From Cololabis saira (lineage: Eukaryota; Chordata; Actinopteri; Beloniformes; Belonidae), in contig NC_084601.1 in NCBI RefSeq assembly GCF_033807715.1, positions 15,678,690-15,742,689 on the forward strand: DNA of 64,000 bases, written 5' to 3'. A model generated the notes under the pieces. It was not told the DNA's origin, did not search any database, and was given only the letters and a program-made list of their open reading frames with translations. This document shows, one piece after another, positions 13,367-23,736 of the stretch (position 1 is the stretch's first letter; every line of letters starts with the position of its first letter). A program made the position numbers and the translations under genes.

Positions 13367-16239
13367 TATTGGTGGTATGGTCAATGTTGAATAAAACTGA
13401 CATTGCATGAGAGAGAAAGTACTGTTGAAAGTGCATGAATCCTTCAAAGTGCTTCATGATGCACGAATGTGACTGTGTGACTCACAGCTTCACGTATACT
13501 GTGCAGTCTCTTGTCTTACTCAAGCTTTTACCTTGAATCTCCCTGTAGTCCAAATTTAGCAGGGGTCCAGCGGTAAAGATACCACAACAGATCTTTCATC
13601 TCCAACACCCATCCTTGGTTACTGTTGCTATGCATGGCGGATCGTTGCCGTCACCGGTGCATCCAATAGGCATGTCGGCGCAGCCGGGGAGTCTAAAAAC
13701 AGCATTCTATATTACAGCATATAATGAGAGACGCTTCATCAGTGTTCTCTCCAAATGTCAGAGCAGCCTTAATGATCTGCCGAACACACAAACACTGAAT
13801 ATACGTGTGTGTGTGTGTTCATGCAGTCCGAGTGTGTGGCTCATTTCTGCATTGTTGGCGTTTTCAGTAATCCCACCTATCTTTATTCCCTCTGCTGTTA
13901 ATTCTCCCCACTCAAGCTATGAATTCTTTCCATTTCCACTACTTTCCTCTTGTATCCCCCTCCTCTACCCTGTGGCTTTTTCTTGCCTTATCATGATTTC
14001 TAACACGTGACTTATATAATTAACTGCAGAATTTTTTCTTTTTTTTTGTTGTTTTTCGTTCCCCCACAAAAAGAAAGTTTTGTGCATGCGAGCGCTCCTC
14101 GGGCTCCACATTTCTGTGCGATTCATGAGTGCGTTTCCAAGGGCGACGTATTACTCATTGTAGTGAAACTAACGGGAGACACTTTAACAGCTCTGTGGCA
14201 CACAAAGACCCAGAAAAGCCCTCCGCTAGAACAGTGAGTAATGCAATTTTTAGCTTTTCAAATGGCATCAGCCTCTAATCACGTTTTCCACGATGTGTGC
14301 GTATTCGATGCCAAAGCTGAACAAAGTAGTCAGCAGGACTCGGAGGGAGACACACACACACACACACACACACAATGATTTATTGTAAGTGATGAGTGAT
14401 TGGTGAATAGATAAGAGTCAAGTGATAGAGATGGATAAAAGCCAAGGAACTGAAAAATACGGCGAAAGGGGGAAGAAACAGCTAAGAGAAGCAAGTGAAA
14501 GCCAATCTTTGTGCAGTTACAGGAAAAGGGGCCAAAGCGGCCATGAAAAAAAAAGAAAAGAAAAGAAAAGTAGATGACTGCTTGAAAATAAAGACTTGTG
14601 AAGGGGGATGATATAAGCAAAGAATGACACAGTGAGGGGAAAGGCTTATGAGTGAACATGCTGGCCAGGGCTCTTGGTGCAATGCAGAAGGCATTACCAT
14701 GGAAACGAATGGAAGGAAAGCGCAGACAAGGAGGAGGGGATTAAATAGGAAGCAAGAGATCACTGCTTCGCACCATGGAGGAGGAGGAGGAGGGGGGAAG
14801 GGGGGAGGGGATGTTGTTTGGATGAGAGGGGAGAGTAACAAGTGTGGTTGTTAAGTTTATCCAATATTTTCTGGGTAGTTTTCTTGAGGAGATGTTCAAT
14901 TTTTTAAGGATATTTCTGACAAATTTGACCCCATAAGCACATTTTACTGCAATTACAAGTCATACACGTGAAGTTTACCTCCGAAGAACTATTTTAAATT
15001 CTTTGCCTGCCTGGTGCCCCAGTTACTAACAGAGTTTGTTGCAGACGAGGTTGCAGGTCCAGATCCGGTGCACAAGTTTATTTGAAATGTTTCTTTGATT
15101 AATTCATTTAGAAAAAAAAAGAGAGACAGTGGATGCGCCTGTCGCCATGGCGCCAGCTGTCTCAGGTGGCTGTCTGGGTCCAGATCTGAGGGTGTGGATC
15201 GTGGCGGCAGGAGCAGCGTATGGAGTTTGTCTCGATGTCTTGCTACAAAGACACACACGCACACACACGTGTCTGGAAATATTCTTCACTGCAGGATTAT
15301 AAATAGAAAGCATCACAAGGCTACACCCCTCTCCTCATCCCAAGTGCCCATGGGACCCCATCATTCTCATCTTCTTCTTTTCCTGTCTCTCCCCGACACT
15401 TATCCTTACTCCTCTGTGTCGCTGTTCATTCCTTATTCAAAGCCCTGTCTCCTCATCACCTCGATCCCCCTTAAGTCTCATCAAGTGGCTGTCTTCGCAT
15501 TTGTTTATCTCCATAGTGATGGTGATGATGCAGGATATCTGGGGTTGTCATGGCAGTGAGAGGGGCATGGCAGGGATGCTTAATGATGATGGGAATTATT
15601 TAGTGGGACGGCTGTACCTGGGCGTGTTCTTACCTTGAGCAACGGCTTTTAAAAGGTCTCCTCAAGCACTGAAATTGTGTTGCTGAACAATCTGGACTCC
15701 TTTGTTTTACAAGTTTCTGTCGCAATCACAGCTGCGGTTACAATGAGCTGCACAGATGCGGTGCTAAAACCAAGAACGGGTGGTTTTCCTGGTATTGTTA
15801 TTGCTTCGATAACCAGCGATTTATCTCAGAATTAGCAAGCTCAACGCAGAAGAAAAGAGAAATGTGATTATCTCTGAAGCTCGTGGTAAAGGCGGTGCCA
15901 GAAACGGACCTTGCTGAGATCTTAATAAAATAAGCTTTGCTGACATGACAGCCCAGAGCTGCTTTCTCATCCCCCTGATTAATTAAGATTCATTAACAGT
16001 CATGATTATTGCAGGAGGTTTGTCTTTGTCAGCCACCATCAACCTGTTTGATTATCTGTTGATCTGGTTCTTTGCAAAATGCTATTAAATGTTATAAAAA
16101 AAACACACTTTATTAATGAAAACACATCAGGGTGTTCTTGGCTGTGTTTTCAAAGGTAGCTGGGTTTTTTGGGGCTTTCAACAAATCAGACCCCCTCGCC
16201 CAGACCCACGTGGTCCCGGCATCCCAGCATCATTTTTGA
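13367..16239. other. gene-free stretch
   Basis: It holds a (CA)n tract (14350-14374), a GAAAA run (14548-14570) and a GGAGGAGG purine tract (14778-14810). The stretch 15925-16060 has homeodomain-like ATTAATTAAG and TCATTAACAG motifs and may be conserved non-coding DNA. No gene recognised. Confidence 0.4.
14350..14374. repeat. (CA)n microsatellite
   Basis: Twelve CA units. Confidence 0.93.
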
Positions 16240-16247
16240 CTCATAGC

Positions 16248-16955
16248 CAGAGGTGTCAAAAGTATTCACATTCATTACTCAGGTAGAAGTATAGATACTA
16301 GAGTTTAAAAATACTCCTGTAGAAGTTGAAGTATCAACTCAAGTTTTTTACTCAAGTAAACGTATAAAAGTACTGGTTTCAAAACTACTTAAAGTATAAA
16401 AGTAAAAGTAATGTAATGGGGAAAAAAGCCATTATGGACAAAAGCCATTGAAAATGAATGCATCTTAGTATAATGCAAATATATTAAAGAACCATATGTG
16501 TGTACTATTGAGCATTAACATGTGTTTCAGAGAGCAGGAGATATGATGACTAGTTGCCTATAAGTATTGTAATGGTGCAAAAAGTCAAACTTCAGAGGCA
16601 TGTTATCATTTATCCTAACCTTTATTGGAATGTACATCCAAGTTTAGTTGCAGGAATCTGAGGGAACGGATGTAAGAACAAAACTGGACAAGAACATCTG
16701 AAACAACCACAACCAAATTCACTCTATCCGGATGGAGCAATTTAACTGGATAGTTTTTTTTTAAAGGCCGAAATGAAATAGAGTAACGAGGCTGTTTTTA
16801 AAATATAAGGATTAAAAAGTACAGATAATTGCATGAAAATGTAAGGAGTAAAAGTAAAAAGTGAAAAAAAAATTACCCCAGTGAAGTATAGATAACCAAA
16901 ATTTCTACTGAAGTCAGGTAACAAAGTATTTGTACTTCGTTACTTGACACCTTTG
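16248..16955 (+). mobile_element. hAT MITE 'CAGAGGTGTCAA' family, copy A
   Basis: The ends are CAGAGGTGTCAAAAGTATTC and GTTACTTGACACCTTTG. The 8-bp target duplication CTCATAGC is present at 16240-16247 and 16956-16963. It is nearly identical through the interior to copy C (41712-42415) and inverted relative to copy B (32469-33455). No coding capacity. Confidence 0.92.
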
Positions 16956-16963
16956 CTCATAGC

Positions 16964-17600
16964 TATCTGGTGGCTTTTTCTGTAGCTTCAGTTGCAGCAC
17001 GGATGGCCTCCCTAAGCACTTTGCAGAGTGATTCTCTGCAACTCATCTCCAAAAGGTACTCAGCAATCCCACCAGCCTTGTCCCCTGCATCCCTTCACAA
17101 GCTCCTGCAGGGTTCACTCTCTCTCCCCGGCCTCATCCGTGCTTTCTCCACAAAGCACTGTGAGCTGTAGGACGGCCAGTTGGCTTCAGTTGGACCTTTA
17201 ATGATTGCAGATGTCGTTCCAGCAACGTTCAGTCCAGTGGAATTCAATACTACAACAGTACTGATTGCTGAGAGGAAGTTAACAATTATGCACTATATGC
17301 CATCATATACTTGTACCATCCCTCTCGGAAAGCGTTTCAAAGGGATTTAGTTCAAGACTGATTGCTGGTCAACGGAAAACACGACTTCTGGTCACGAACG
17401 TGTTAACAACCTAGTTTTCGGATCCCTTTTTCCTACTAAAACACCTACATAAACATATGATTTCATAAAATATATGATATAGTAAGAGCCTCCAGTACAA
17501 AAGGCAGTTTATTTTCAAAAGATAAGTCTTGCCTATTTGAACAGTTCTTCAGTCCTAATTGTTATTTATGTAAAAACAGGTTAAATCAGGTCAAATGAAA
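16964..17600. other. non-coding, no feature recognised
   Basis: A short open frame at 16970-17170 shows no family resemblance and is judged spurious. Confidence 0.35.
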
Positions 17601-17611
17601 CTAAATGGCTC

Positions 17612-17612
<1 letters not shown>

Positions 17613-17683
<71 letters not shown>

Positions 17684-17746
17684 TATATATAATATATATA
17701 CATAATATATATACATATATTTTTGTTTTGTTTTGTTTTGTTTTAA
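17613..17746. repeat. (AT)n microsatellite followed by (TTTTG)n
   Basis: About 105 bp of alternating TA with a few interruptions, then GTTTT repeats to 17745. It is self-complementary and expected to be unstable. Confidence 0.97.
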
Positions 17747-18450
17747 AAGAGGAACAGAATGATGGTAGATCTTTAATTTCTTCCCCAGCATCTAATCATT
17801 TCAATTTCATCTCCAGAATAAGAGCTCGATTGTGGGTCATGTGCAAGTGCAGAGGCCTCAGGATAGATTTTACCCTCCGTTCTCATGTGTCTTGGGACCC
17901 TGAGAACTTTGATCGATGCTGCATGAAAGATGAGACAAAGACTGGAGGGCTAGACTGTTTAAGGGGTTTTGAATGAGTGCAGAGCGTTGCATGTCACATC
18001 CAGAGCTCTAATTAATTCAAATTACTGTGGCCTGCTACTTTGTCAGCACGTCAAGTCACCGTGTGATACACTGTGTCATTACAGCGGATGACGCCCTGTA
18101 AGCTTCTTCTGGGGTTAGCAGCTCTACGGCTCGCTGCCGTTCCCCCAGCGTCAGCAGAGTGGTGGAGCTTAAATACCTCCTCGCTCCTTCTGCACTCAGC
18201 TTCTTGACTTTCTTTCTACCGTGACACCCACAACACCACTCTTGCTGCCAGTTTGTGTTTCTGTCTCACAGCTTCAGGCTCCAGGGTCCCCCTAAAAAGC
18301 CTGTCGCTCCTCGCTCACCACAGCTGCTGCCAAATGGGCTTTGTGTGCGTTTAAAAGGGAAGGGTGGCTAGATTTTCAGTGGTGTGGGGACATCCCAGTG
18401 GATATTAGGTGAGATTGCCATCTTGCTTGAGTGACCTTGCTTCAAAATAA
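17747..18450. other. non-coding, no feature recognised
   Basis: Mixed sequence with no exon or element ends recognised. Confidence 0.35.
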
Positions 18451-18454
18451 ATAG

Positions 18455-19015
18455 TAGAAGACATGGGCAATCTCAATGCCATTTAAAAAAGCAAAATCAA
18501 AAATGCTCCCTGACCCAATACAGAGGTTCTTTTCAATTCAGGAGACTCTTTACAATCTTAGAGGTGTCTGCAATTTCACAGTACAAATAGCTAAAAAAGG
18601 TATGAAAAGGAGATGTGTCTCCATTACTGGAGTTAAATTCTGGAATAATGCCAACATAAATTTAAAAACATGTCATTCTTTTGTTGTATTTAAGAAAATG
18701 GTTTGTAAAGCTATTTTTGAAGGTTATAAGTGCAAGTGACCATCTGTAAATGTTTCTTTGCTTTTCTATTGTTTCTTTGCCTTTTGTTGTTTCTTTGCTT
18801 TTCTATTCTCTTTTTGGTTTTCTGGAGGTTGGTAGCCAAAAATAGAAAGTTGGTAATATAGGATAGGCTTTTATAAGCAGTTTGCTTCTGCCTATGCCTT
18901 TTCAGTTATTGTTCAACACATTTTTTTGGTTTTGTATGAAAAGTTAATGCTGTGTACAATGTTTTTTTGGTGTTGTTTTGTGTTGCAATGACTGAATAAA
19001 CTTCATTCAATGCCA
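18455..19015 (+). pseudogene. LINE 3' end: C-terminal ORF2 relic and 3' UTR
   Basis: The frame at 18476-18739 encodes a peptide with IQRFFSIQETLYNLRG, RRCVSITGVKFWNNANINLK and FVVFKKMVC, the recurrent C-terminal motif set (F..R..YNLRG, ..CVS..GVK.WN.L...LK) of a fish LINE family. It is followed by an A/T-rich 3' region to about 19015 ending in a TGAATAAAC motif. It is 5'-truncated, as usual for LINE insertions. The clade is not certain. Confidence 0.65.
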
Positions 19016-19253
19016 TTTTAAAATCCTCCTCATTTTTAGAAGGTGGTTTTGAAAAGGTTAACCTTTGCAAAAGGTGGAGAAAAAAACAAACATAAATCAA
19101 CAGAAGTATTTCCCTGAGTGTTTATTAATAAACTAAAACACTTAAGACAGCACGAGAGCATCTGGAAAATTGAGGATGACATTATTTCTTATTAGACTTT
19201 GATCACCTCGCTGAAATAAAGACGCTTAAAGAGGCGACTTCTGTGTTTTTCAG

Positions 19254-19395
19254 ATGGGGGAACAAAGAAGCTCCGCAGCACCATCCGGAGGAGCACGGAG
19301 ACCGGCATCGCGGTGGAGATGAGGAATCGGGTGACACGGCAGGGCAGCAAGGACTCTACCGACGGCAGCACCAACTCCAATAGCTCTGATGGAAC
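19254..19395 (+). CDS. rims3: rims3 exon: linker before the C2B domain
   Basis: The acceptor is TTTTTCAG before 19254 and the donor is GTGCGT at 19396. It encodes GTKKLRSTIRRSTETG and the Ser-rich DGSTNSNSSDG segment. The Thr codon is split (AC|G) with the next exon, which settles the choice between two possible donors. Confidence 0.95.
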
Positions 19396-21928
19396 GTGCG
19401 TAACCCGCCAGGTTCTCCTCCCTCCATGCATCCATGTGTAGCATCTGTTCGTCCTTATCGGACCATGTTTCCTCCTCAGGTTTGTCTTCCCTACCACTCG
19501 CCTGGGGCCTGAGAGCCAGTTCAGTGACTTCCTGGATGGACTTGGCCCCGCTCAGATCGTAGGCCGGCAAACGCTAGCTACCCCCCCTATGGGTAAGCCA
19601 AAAGTGAAAATGACTAGAACGGGGGTCAGCAACCCGCGGCTCTAGAGCCGCATGCGGCTCTTTAGCGCCGCCCTGGAGCTTTTTCAAAAAAGTTTGACCT
19701 TTTTTTTTTCTTTTTTTCTTCTTTTTTTCCTTTTTTTCTTTTTTCTCTTTTTCTTTCTTCCTTTTTCCTTTACTTTTTAATCTCGACATTTTGACTTTTT
19801 TCTCGAAATTTTGACTTTTTCTCGACATTTCGACTTTTTTCTCAACATTTCGACTTTTTTCTCAACATTTCAACTTTTTTCTCGATATTTCGACTTTTTT
19901 CTCTACATTTCGACTTTTTTTTCTCCACATTTCGACTTTTATCTCAACATTTTGACTTTTTCTCGAGATTGTACTTCAACATTAATCTCGACATTTCGAC
20001 TTTTTTCTCGAGATTTCGACTTTTTTCTCGACATTTCGACTGTTTTCTCGACATTTCAACTTTTTTCTCGAAGTGCATAATGAAAAAAAAAATCTAACCC
20101 CAGTTATAACTAATAAAGATACATGCAGCATGTGTTGTCTTCATTCTAAGGCTTATACAAGACTTTTCATTTTTTGCGGCTCCAGACATATTTGTTTTTT
20201 GTGTTTTTGGTCCAATATGGCTCTTTCAACATTTTAGGTTGCCGACCCCTGGACTAGAATGACACAAAACTCATATTTAAGCATTTTTCTTTTGTCATAT
20301 CTATGTTTGGTAGCTTCTAATTACAGGATTTCTACGTCAAAATATGTCAAAAATACTGACAAATGACCCTTTCATTACTGTTAATTATTATTCATTAGTC
20401 GGACAGTTACAGGTGATTAAAGCTGTCGTCTTTGCAGATGGATTTGTAGGCAGTCACATTCAAATATTCAGTTTTAACGGACTTTTAGACGTGCAGCCGC
20501 ATCTATAAATACAGCACAAAGTATTTGTGTATTCACTCAGCACGAGTGAAGTTATTCTTGCATGAGATATAAATCTTTCATGCAAAGGTCACTGGTTATG
20601 GAAAAACAAGGAAACAGCAGTGAGCTCCATACCTGCCTGTTGAAGCCAGTCGCGCAGCTCTTTGTCGCCCTCTGCTGGTAGACGTCAACACGTCCGGTTT
20701 TCCCTTGATGGTTAAACTGAGCACTGCACATATCATTCCTGGTTTGAACTCTGGTTCTTTAGTAAATAATTGGAGGTTTGTTTTTTTTTTTTTCAGGGGA
20801 TGTCCATGTCGGTATGTTGGACAGAGGAGGCCAGCTGGAAGTGGAAGTCAACCAGGCCAGAGGACTGAACTCCAAACCTGGTTCCAGAAACATCCCAGGT
20901 ACTCACCTCACCTACTAAAACTACAACACTCGGGGAGGTCACAGTTATGTAGCTGTTCCTTTCTTTTTCTCAGCAACCTATGTCAAGGTATATGTCTTGG
21001 AGAACGGAATGTGCTTGGCCAAGAAGAAAACCAAAGTAGTGAAAAAGACGCTGGATCCCACCTACCAGCAGGCTCTGTTGTTTGATGAGAGTCCTCAGGG
21101 CAAAGTCCTACAGGTCTGGGACATCCTTTATTATCTTCCTTCTTCCACCTTTTACAATTTTCTGATCATCTTTTTTATTTATTTATTTTTTAAAACAACT
21201 GTTTTTCATCCATTCATTATTTCACCAGACTGCAAAAGTTTTCCCAGGTGTGAAATGATCTCACATAACCACAGAGATCAATATCACGTTATTTTCACCG
21301 GATTTCTGCATTGTCCTTTAATTTATCAATTAATTTGTCTGTTTTTCTGTATTATGAATTGGAAATACAGATGCACCCATAGGGGGAGAAACTTCCCACC
21401 AAGATTAAATATTTTTGTAGTTTTCTTTTGTTTAAATAAATTGAAACTAACTAAAAATACAAGATACAAGATAGTTATGGGCCTTTCATTGGAAAATCAC
21501 TGCAGAGATTAATATCGTTCAACTGGAAAACATCTATTTTAACCCTAACTGATGCAGTAAGTGCAGGTTTTTGAGAAGTTATGACAAGTCAAGAAATCTT
21601 GAGTCATTGTGGTCAGAAGGATGTCTTACGTACGGCTCCTCCGGATAACCGCCACAAAATCTTAGAGCTTTAAAAACTGTGATAAAAGTTGATTTTACCA
21701 TCATCTCTCCTGCAGGTAATCGTGTGGGGGGATTACGGGCGTATGGACCACAAGTGCTTCATGGGAATGGCCCAGATCCTTCTGGAGGACTTGGACCTGT
21801 CTGCCACAGTCAGCGGCTGGTACAAGCTGTTCCCTACCTCCTCTCTGGCAGACCCCAGCATCGGCCAGCTCACCAGACGCCTCTCCCAGTCGTCCCTGGA
21901 GAGCGCCACCAGCCCGTCCTGCACCTAG
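19254..21928 (+). CDS. rims3: rims3 (RIM3/RIM-gamma), C-terminal five coding exons, 5' partial
   Basis: Five exons (19254-19395, 19480-19592, 20797-20898, 20974-21113, 21716-21928) with GT-AG borders join in frame to 235 residues plus TAG. The order is a Ser/Thr-rich linker (RRSTETGIAVEM, DSTDGSTNSNSSDGT), a conserved stretch before the C2 domain (SQFSDFLDGLGPAQIVGRQT), then one C2B domain from about residue 85 (GQLEVEV, ARGL, KPGS, YVKVYVLENG, KKKTKV, IVWGDYGRMDHKCFMG) and the tail LTRRLSQSSLESATSPSC. RIM proteins are presynaptic active-zone scaffolds; RIM3/4 keep only the C2B domain and modulate voltage-gated calcium channels and exocytosis. RIM C2B domains are known not to bind calcium. 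The NSNSSDGTF and SATSPSC signatures fit RIMS3 better than RIMS1, RIMS2 or RIMS4. The first two bases belong to a codon split with an upstream exon. Exons for the N-terminal ~70 residues were not found in bases 1-19253 and are inferred to lie outside the window. Confidence 0.95.
19480..19592 (+). CDS. rims3: rims3 exon: SQFSDFLDGLGPAQIVGRQT block
   Basis: The acceptor is CCTCCTCAG and the donor is GTAAGC at 19593. The intron before it is only 84 bp. A hAT-type MITE begins 27 bp after the donor. Confidence 0.95.
19620..20251. mobile_element. hAT-type MITE (CAGGGGTCGGCAACC family) in a rims3 intron
   Basis: The left end is CGGGGGTCAGCAACC and the right end GGTTGCCGACCCCTG. The target duplication GACTAGAA is perfect at 19612-19619 and 20252-20259. 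GCGGCTC modules lie inside both ends. The middle is a T-rich tract (19697-19790) and a ~19-bp tandem repeat. Confidence 0.92.
19785..20072. repeat. ~19-bp tandem repeat (TTTTTCTCGACATTTCGAC)
   Basis: About fifteen imperfect units with variable T-run length and G/A changes (CTCGACATT, CTCAACATT, CTCGAGATT), all within the hAT MITE. Confidence 0.9.
20260..20796. other. rims3: rims3 intron remainder
   Basis: It holds the CTCF-like motif at 20664-20678 and the long polypyrimidine tract before exon 20797. Nothing else was recognised. Confidence 0.5.
20664..20678 (-). promoter_or_regulatory. CTCF-like motif in a rims3 intron
   Basis: On the minus strand it reads CCAGCAGAGGGCGAC, a close CTCF core match, about 120 bp before the first C2B exon. 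Confidence 0.5.
20797..20898 (+). CDS. rims3: rims3 exon: start of the C2B domain
   Basis: A long T tract followed by CAG precedes 20797, and the donor is GTACTC at 20899. It encodes GDVHVGMLDRGGQLEVEV and ARGLNSKPGSRNIP, the first C2B strands. Confidence 0.95.
20974..21113 (+). CDS. rims3: rims3 exon: C2B core with polybasic strand
   Basis: The acceptor is TTTTCTCAG; the exon ends CTACAG before GTCTGG. It encodes TYVKVYVLENGMCLAKKKTK and the DPTYQQALLFDESPQGKVLQ segment. The KKKTKV lysine cluster is the usual polybasic strand of RIM C2B. The intron before it is 75 bp. Confidence 0.95.
21114..21715. other. rims3: rims3 last intron
   Basis: 602 bp, AT-rich. It begins GTCTGG, ends CTCCTGCAG, and has no other feature. 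Confidence 0.7.
21716..21928 (+). CDS. rims3: rims3 terminal coding exon with stop codon
   Basis: The acceptor is CTCCTGCAG. It encodes VIVWGDYGRMDHKCFMGMAQ, the WYKLFPTSS strand and the C-terminal LTRRLSQSSLESATSPSC-T tail, and ends with TAG at 21926-21928. Confidence 0.97.
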   Translation, partial: VIVWGDYGRMDHKCFMGMAQILLEDLDLSATVSGWYKLFPTSSLADPSIGQLTRRLSQSSLESATSPSCT

Positions 21929-22083
21929 ACACACAGGATACACGCAGGATACACCGTCACGCGCAGGCAGAGTCACGCAGACACATGTACTGTAAATACA
22001 CAACAACTGCAACACAGGTAGAAACACATGCAAAGACACACACGAACACAGGTTTGCATCTGTGCAGGAAGACACAGGTGACA

Positions 22084-22084
22084 A

Positions 22085-22124
<40 letters not shown>
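22084..22124. repeat. (CA)n microsatellite in the rims3 3' UTR
   Basis: About 20 CA units with one interruption, about 155 bases after the stop codon. Confidence 0.95.
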
Positions 22125-23549
22125 CGACATGCTGCCATATCCTTTACCTTTACAGTATTCTCTACTGTGTGCTCATATTTCCACCCAGCGATCAGTGTTA
22201 TTTGACAAACCATCAGCAAAACCCAACTCAAACTAGGCGCAGTTTAACCGAACATGTAGCATTTTTCACCGAAAACTTTCAGCGTCTCATACCAGGGTTC
22301 ACCCGGTGCTGCGTCCCGCATTCCAGCTCACCAGATCTCCGTGGCGCCACCCATCCCAGGGCCATCCCGATGCCAGTTTCTAAACTTCTCTATGCCAAAC
22401 AAAGAAGAAAACTTTATTTTTTAAAACCAAAGCAATTGTTATTGTTGTTATTATTACTATACGTAGTAGGTTAACAAGTATACAATATAAAGTATGGATA
22501 TGTAGCAGAGTCAATGACTTAGATGTAATGCAAAAAACAAAAAAGAAGATTACATTCTACACACAAGCTTAGAGCGATAGGACAAACACATAAACACACC
22601 TGGCTACCAGGCTCAGACCCTCACATAATGGCTGTTATGTGAAGTAGCAACACTGCTATTCTATAATTTTCACAGGGCAGAGTTTATATAGATATATATA
22701 AATATAAATATATATATCTTAATAGATAGTTAAATACTTATTTGTCTTTATATATGTATTGGCTGCATTCTGCATGTTTGCTTGCAAGACATTTCAAAGT
22801 GCTTCGACTTTATTTGATCTTTATTTCGCTTGCCTCCTCTGATGTGTGAAGGCGTGTAGTGCTGCTTTACTTTGCAATTGGTCCTGAAAAAAAAAGAGCA
22901 CTTCACTGAGTTAGAGGGAAGGATAAGGCTTCGGTGACTGCCATCACTGTCTGCAGAAGAAGAGACTTCGGTCAGCGAGCGACATACTCGCTGCTGAACA
23001 CGACCCCGCCTTCATCTTACCGGCTCCAGGTCCACGTCTCATCTGTTTGGACTCCCACTTGAACTTCCTGTTTTTCGATCATCATTTTTTTCCCCCCCTT
23101 CCCATTTGACGAAGGATATCTGATCCCAGCTGCAGCCCCTTCCTCTGTGGTCGCACTTGTTCGCCGCAGCAACCCCTCCTTTAAATGCGTGGATCCATTT
23201 CTCTTTTGATATTTGACTTTTATGCCAGTATTACTTTGTGGCAAGTGCAAACGGTAACCTGCCATATTACGGTAGCTTTACTTGTTCCAGGTGCAATATG
23301 TCGATAATGCATCCTTCAGCATTCTTACTTTCTAACTCCTGTCAGCAGTATGTTTGTGTTTTGAACAGCACTTTACTGTAAGTTATGTATCTTTTCTTTG
23401 AGCTCTAAACGTACGCTGCATTCATTATCTCTGGATATTTGAATTCCAGTGTTAAAACATGTTGTATGTTATGTTTTTTTTTTTAACCCATATCAGTGTG
23501 GAGCCACACTGGAGCAGCTGGTCCTTTCTGCTGCTGGGTTTACAGTTAA

Positions 23550-23736
23550 AGGTAGGGTAAGCGATTCTACGCAGGTTTTATTAGGCTGCGTTCAGTGATT
23601 ATGCATGGGATAGGTTCATGCCTGTACGCACACTCATGAAGTAAGGGAGTTCATGAGATGGAGGGGGCAGTTTAGCCGACGTTTGGTTTCAAATATCAAC
23701 ACAAATGATGTCATCCAAAATTCGCTTACCCGTCCT
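23550..23736. mobile_element. short piggyBac-like TTAA MITE inside the rims3 3' UTR
   Basis: Left TTAA (23546-23549) then AGGTAGGGTAAGCG; right CGCTTACCCGTCCT then TTCA (23737-23740), a TTAA with one change. The 187-bp element has no coding capacity. Confidence 0.7.

Noticed and set aside
17591..17976. Ile/Tyr-repeat frames
   Set aside because: Translation of the (AT)n microsatellite.
19574..19828. Lys/Glu-rich minus-strand frame
   Set aside because: It is a by-product of the T-rich tract in the hAT MITE and overlaps a rims3 exon on the other strand.
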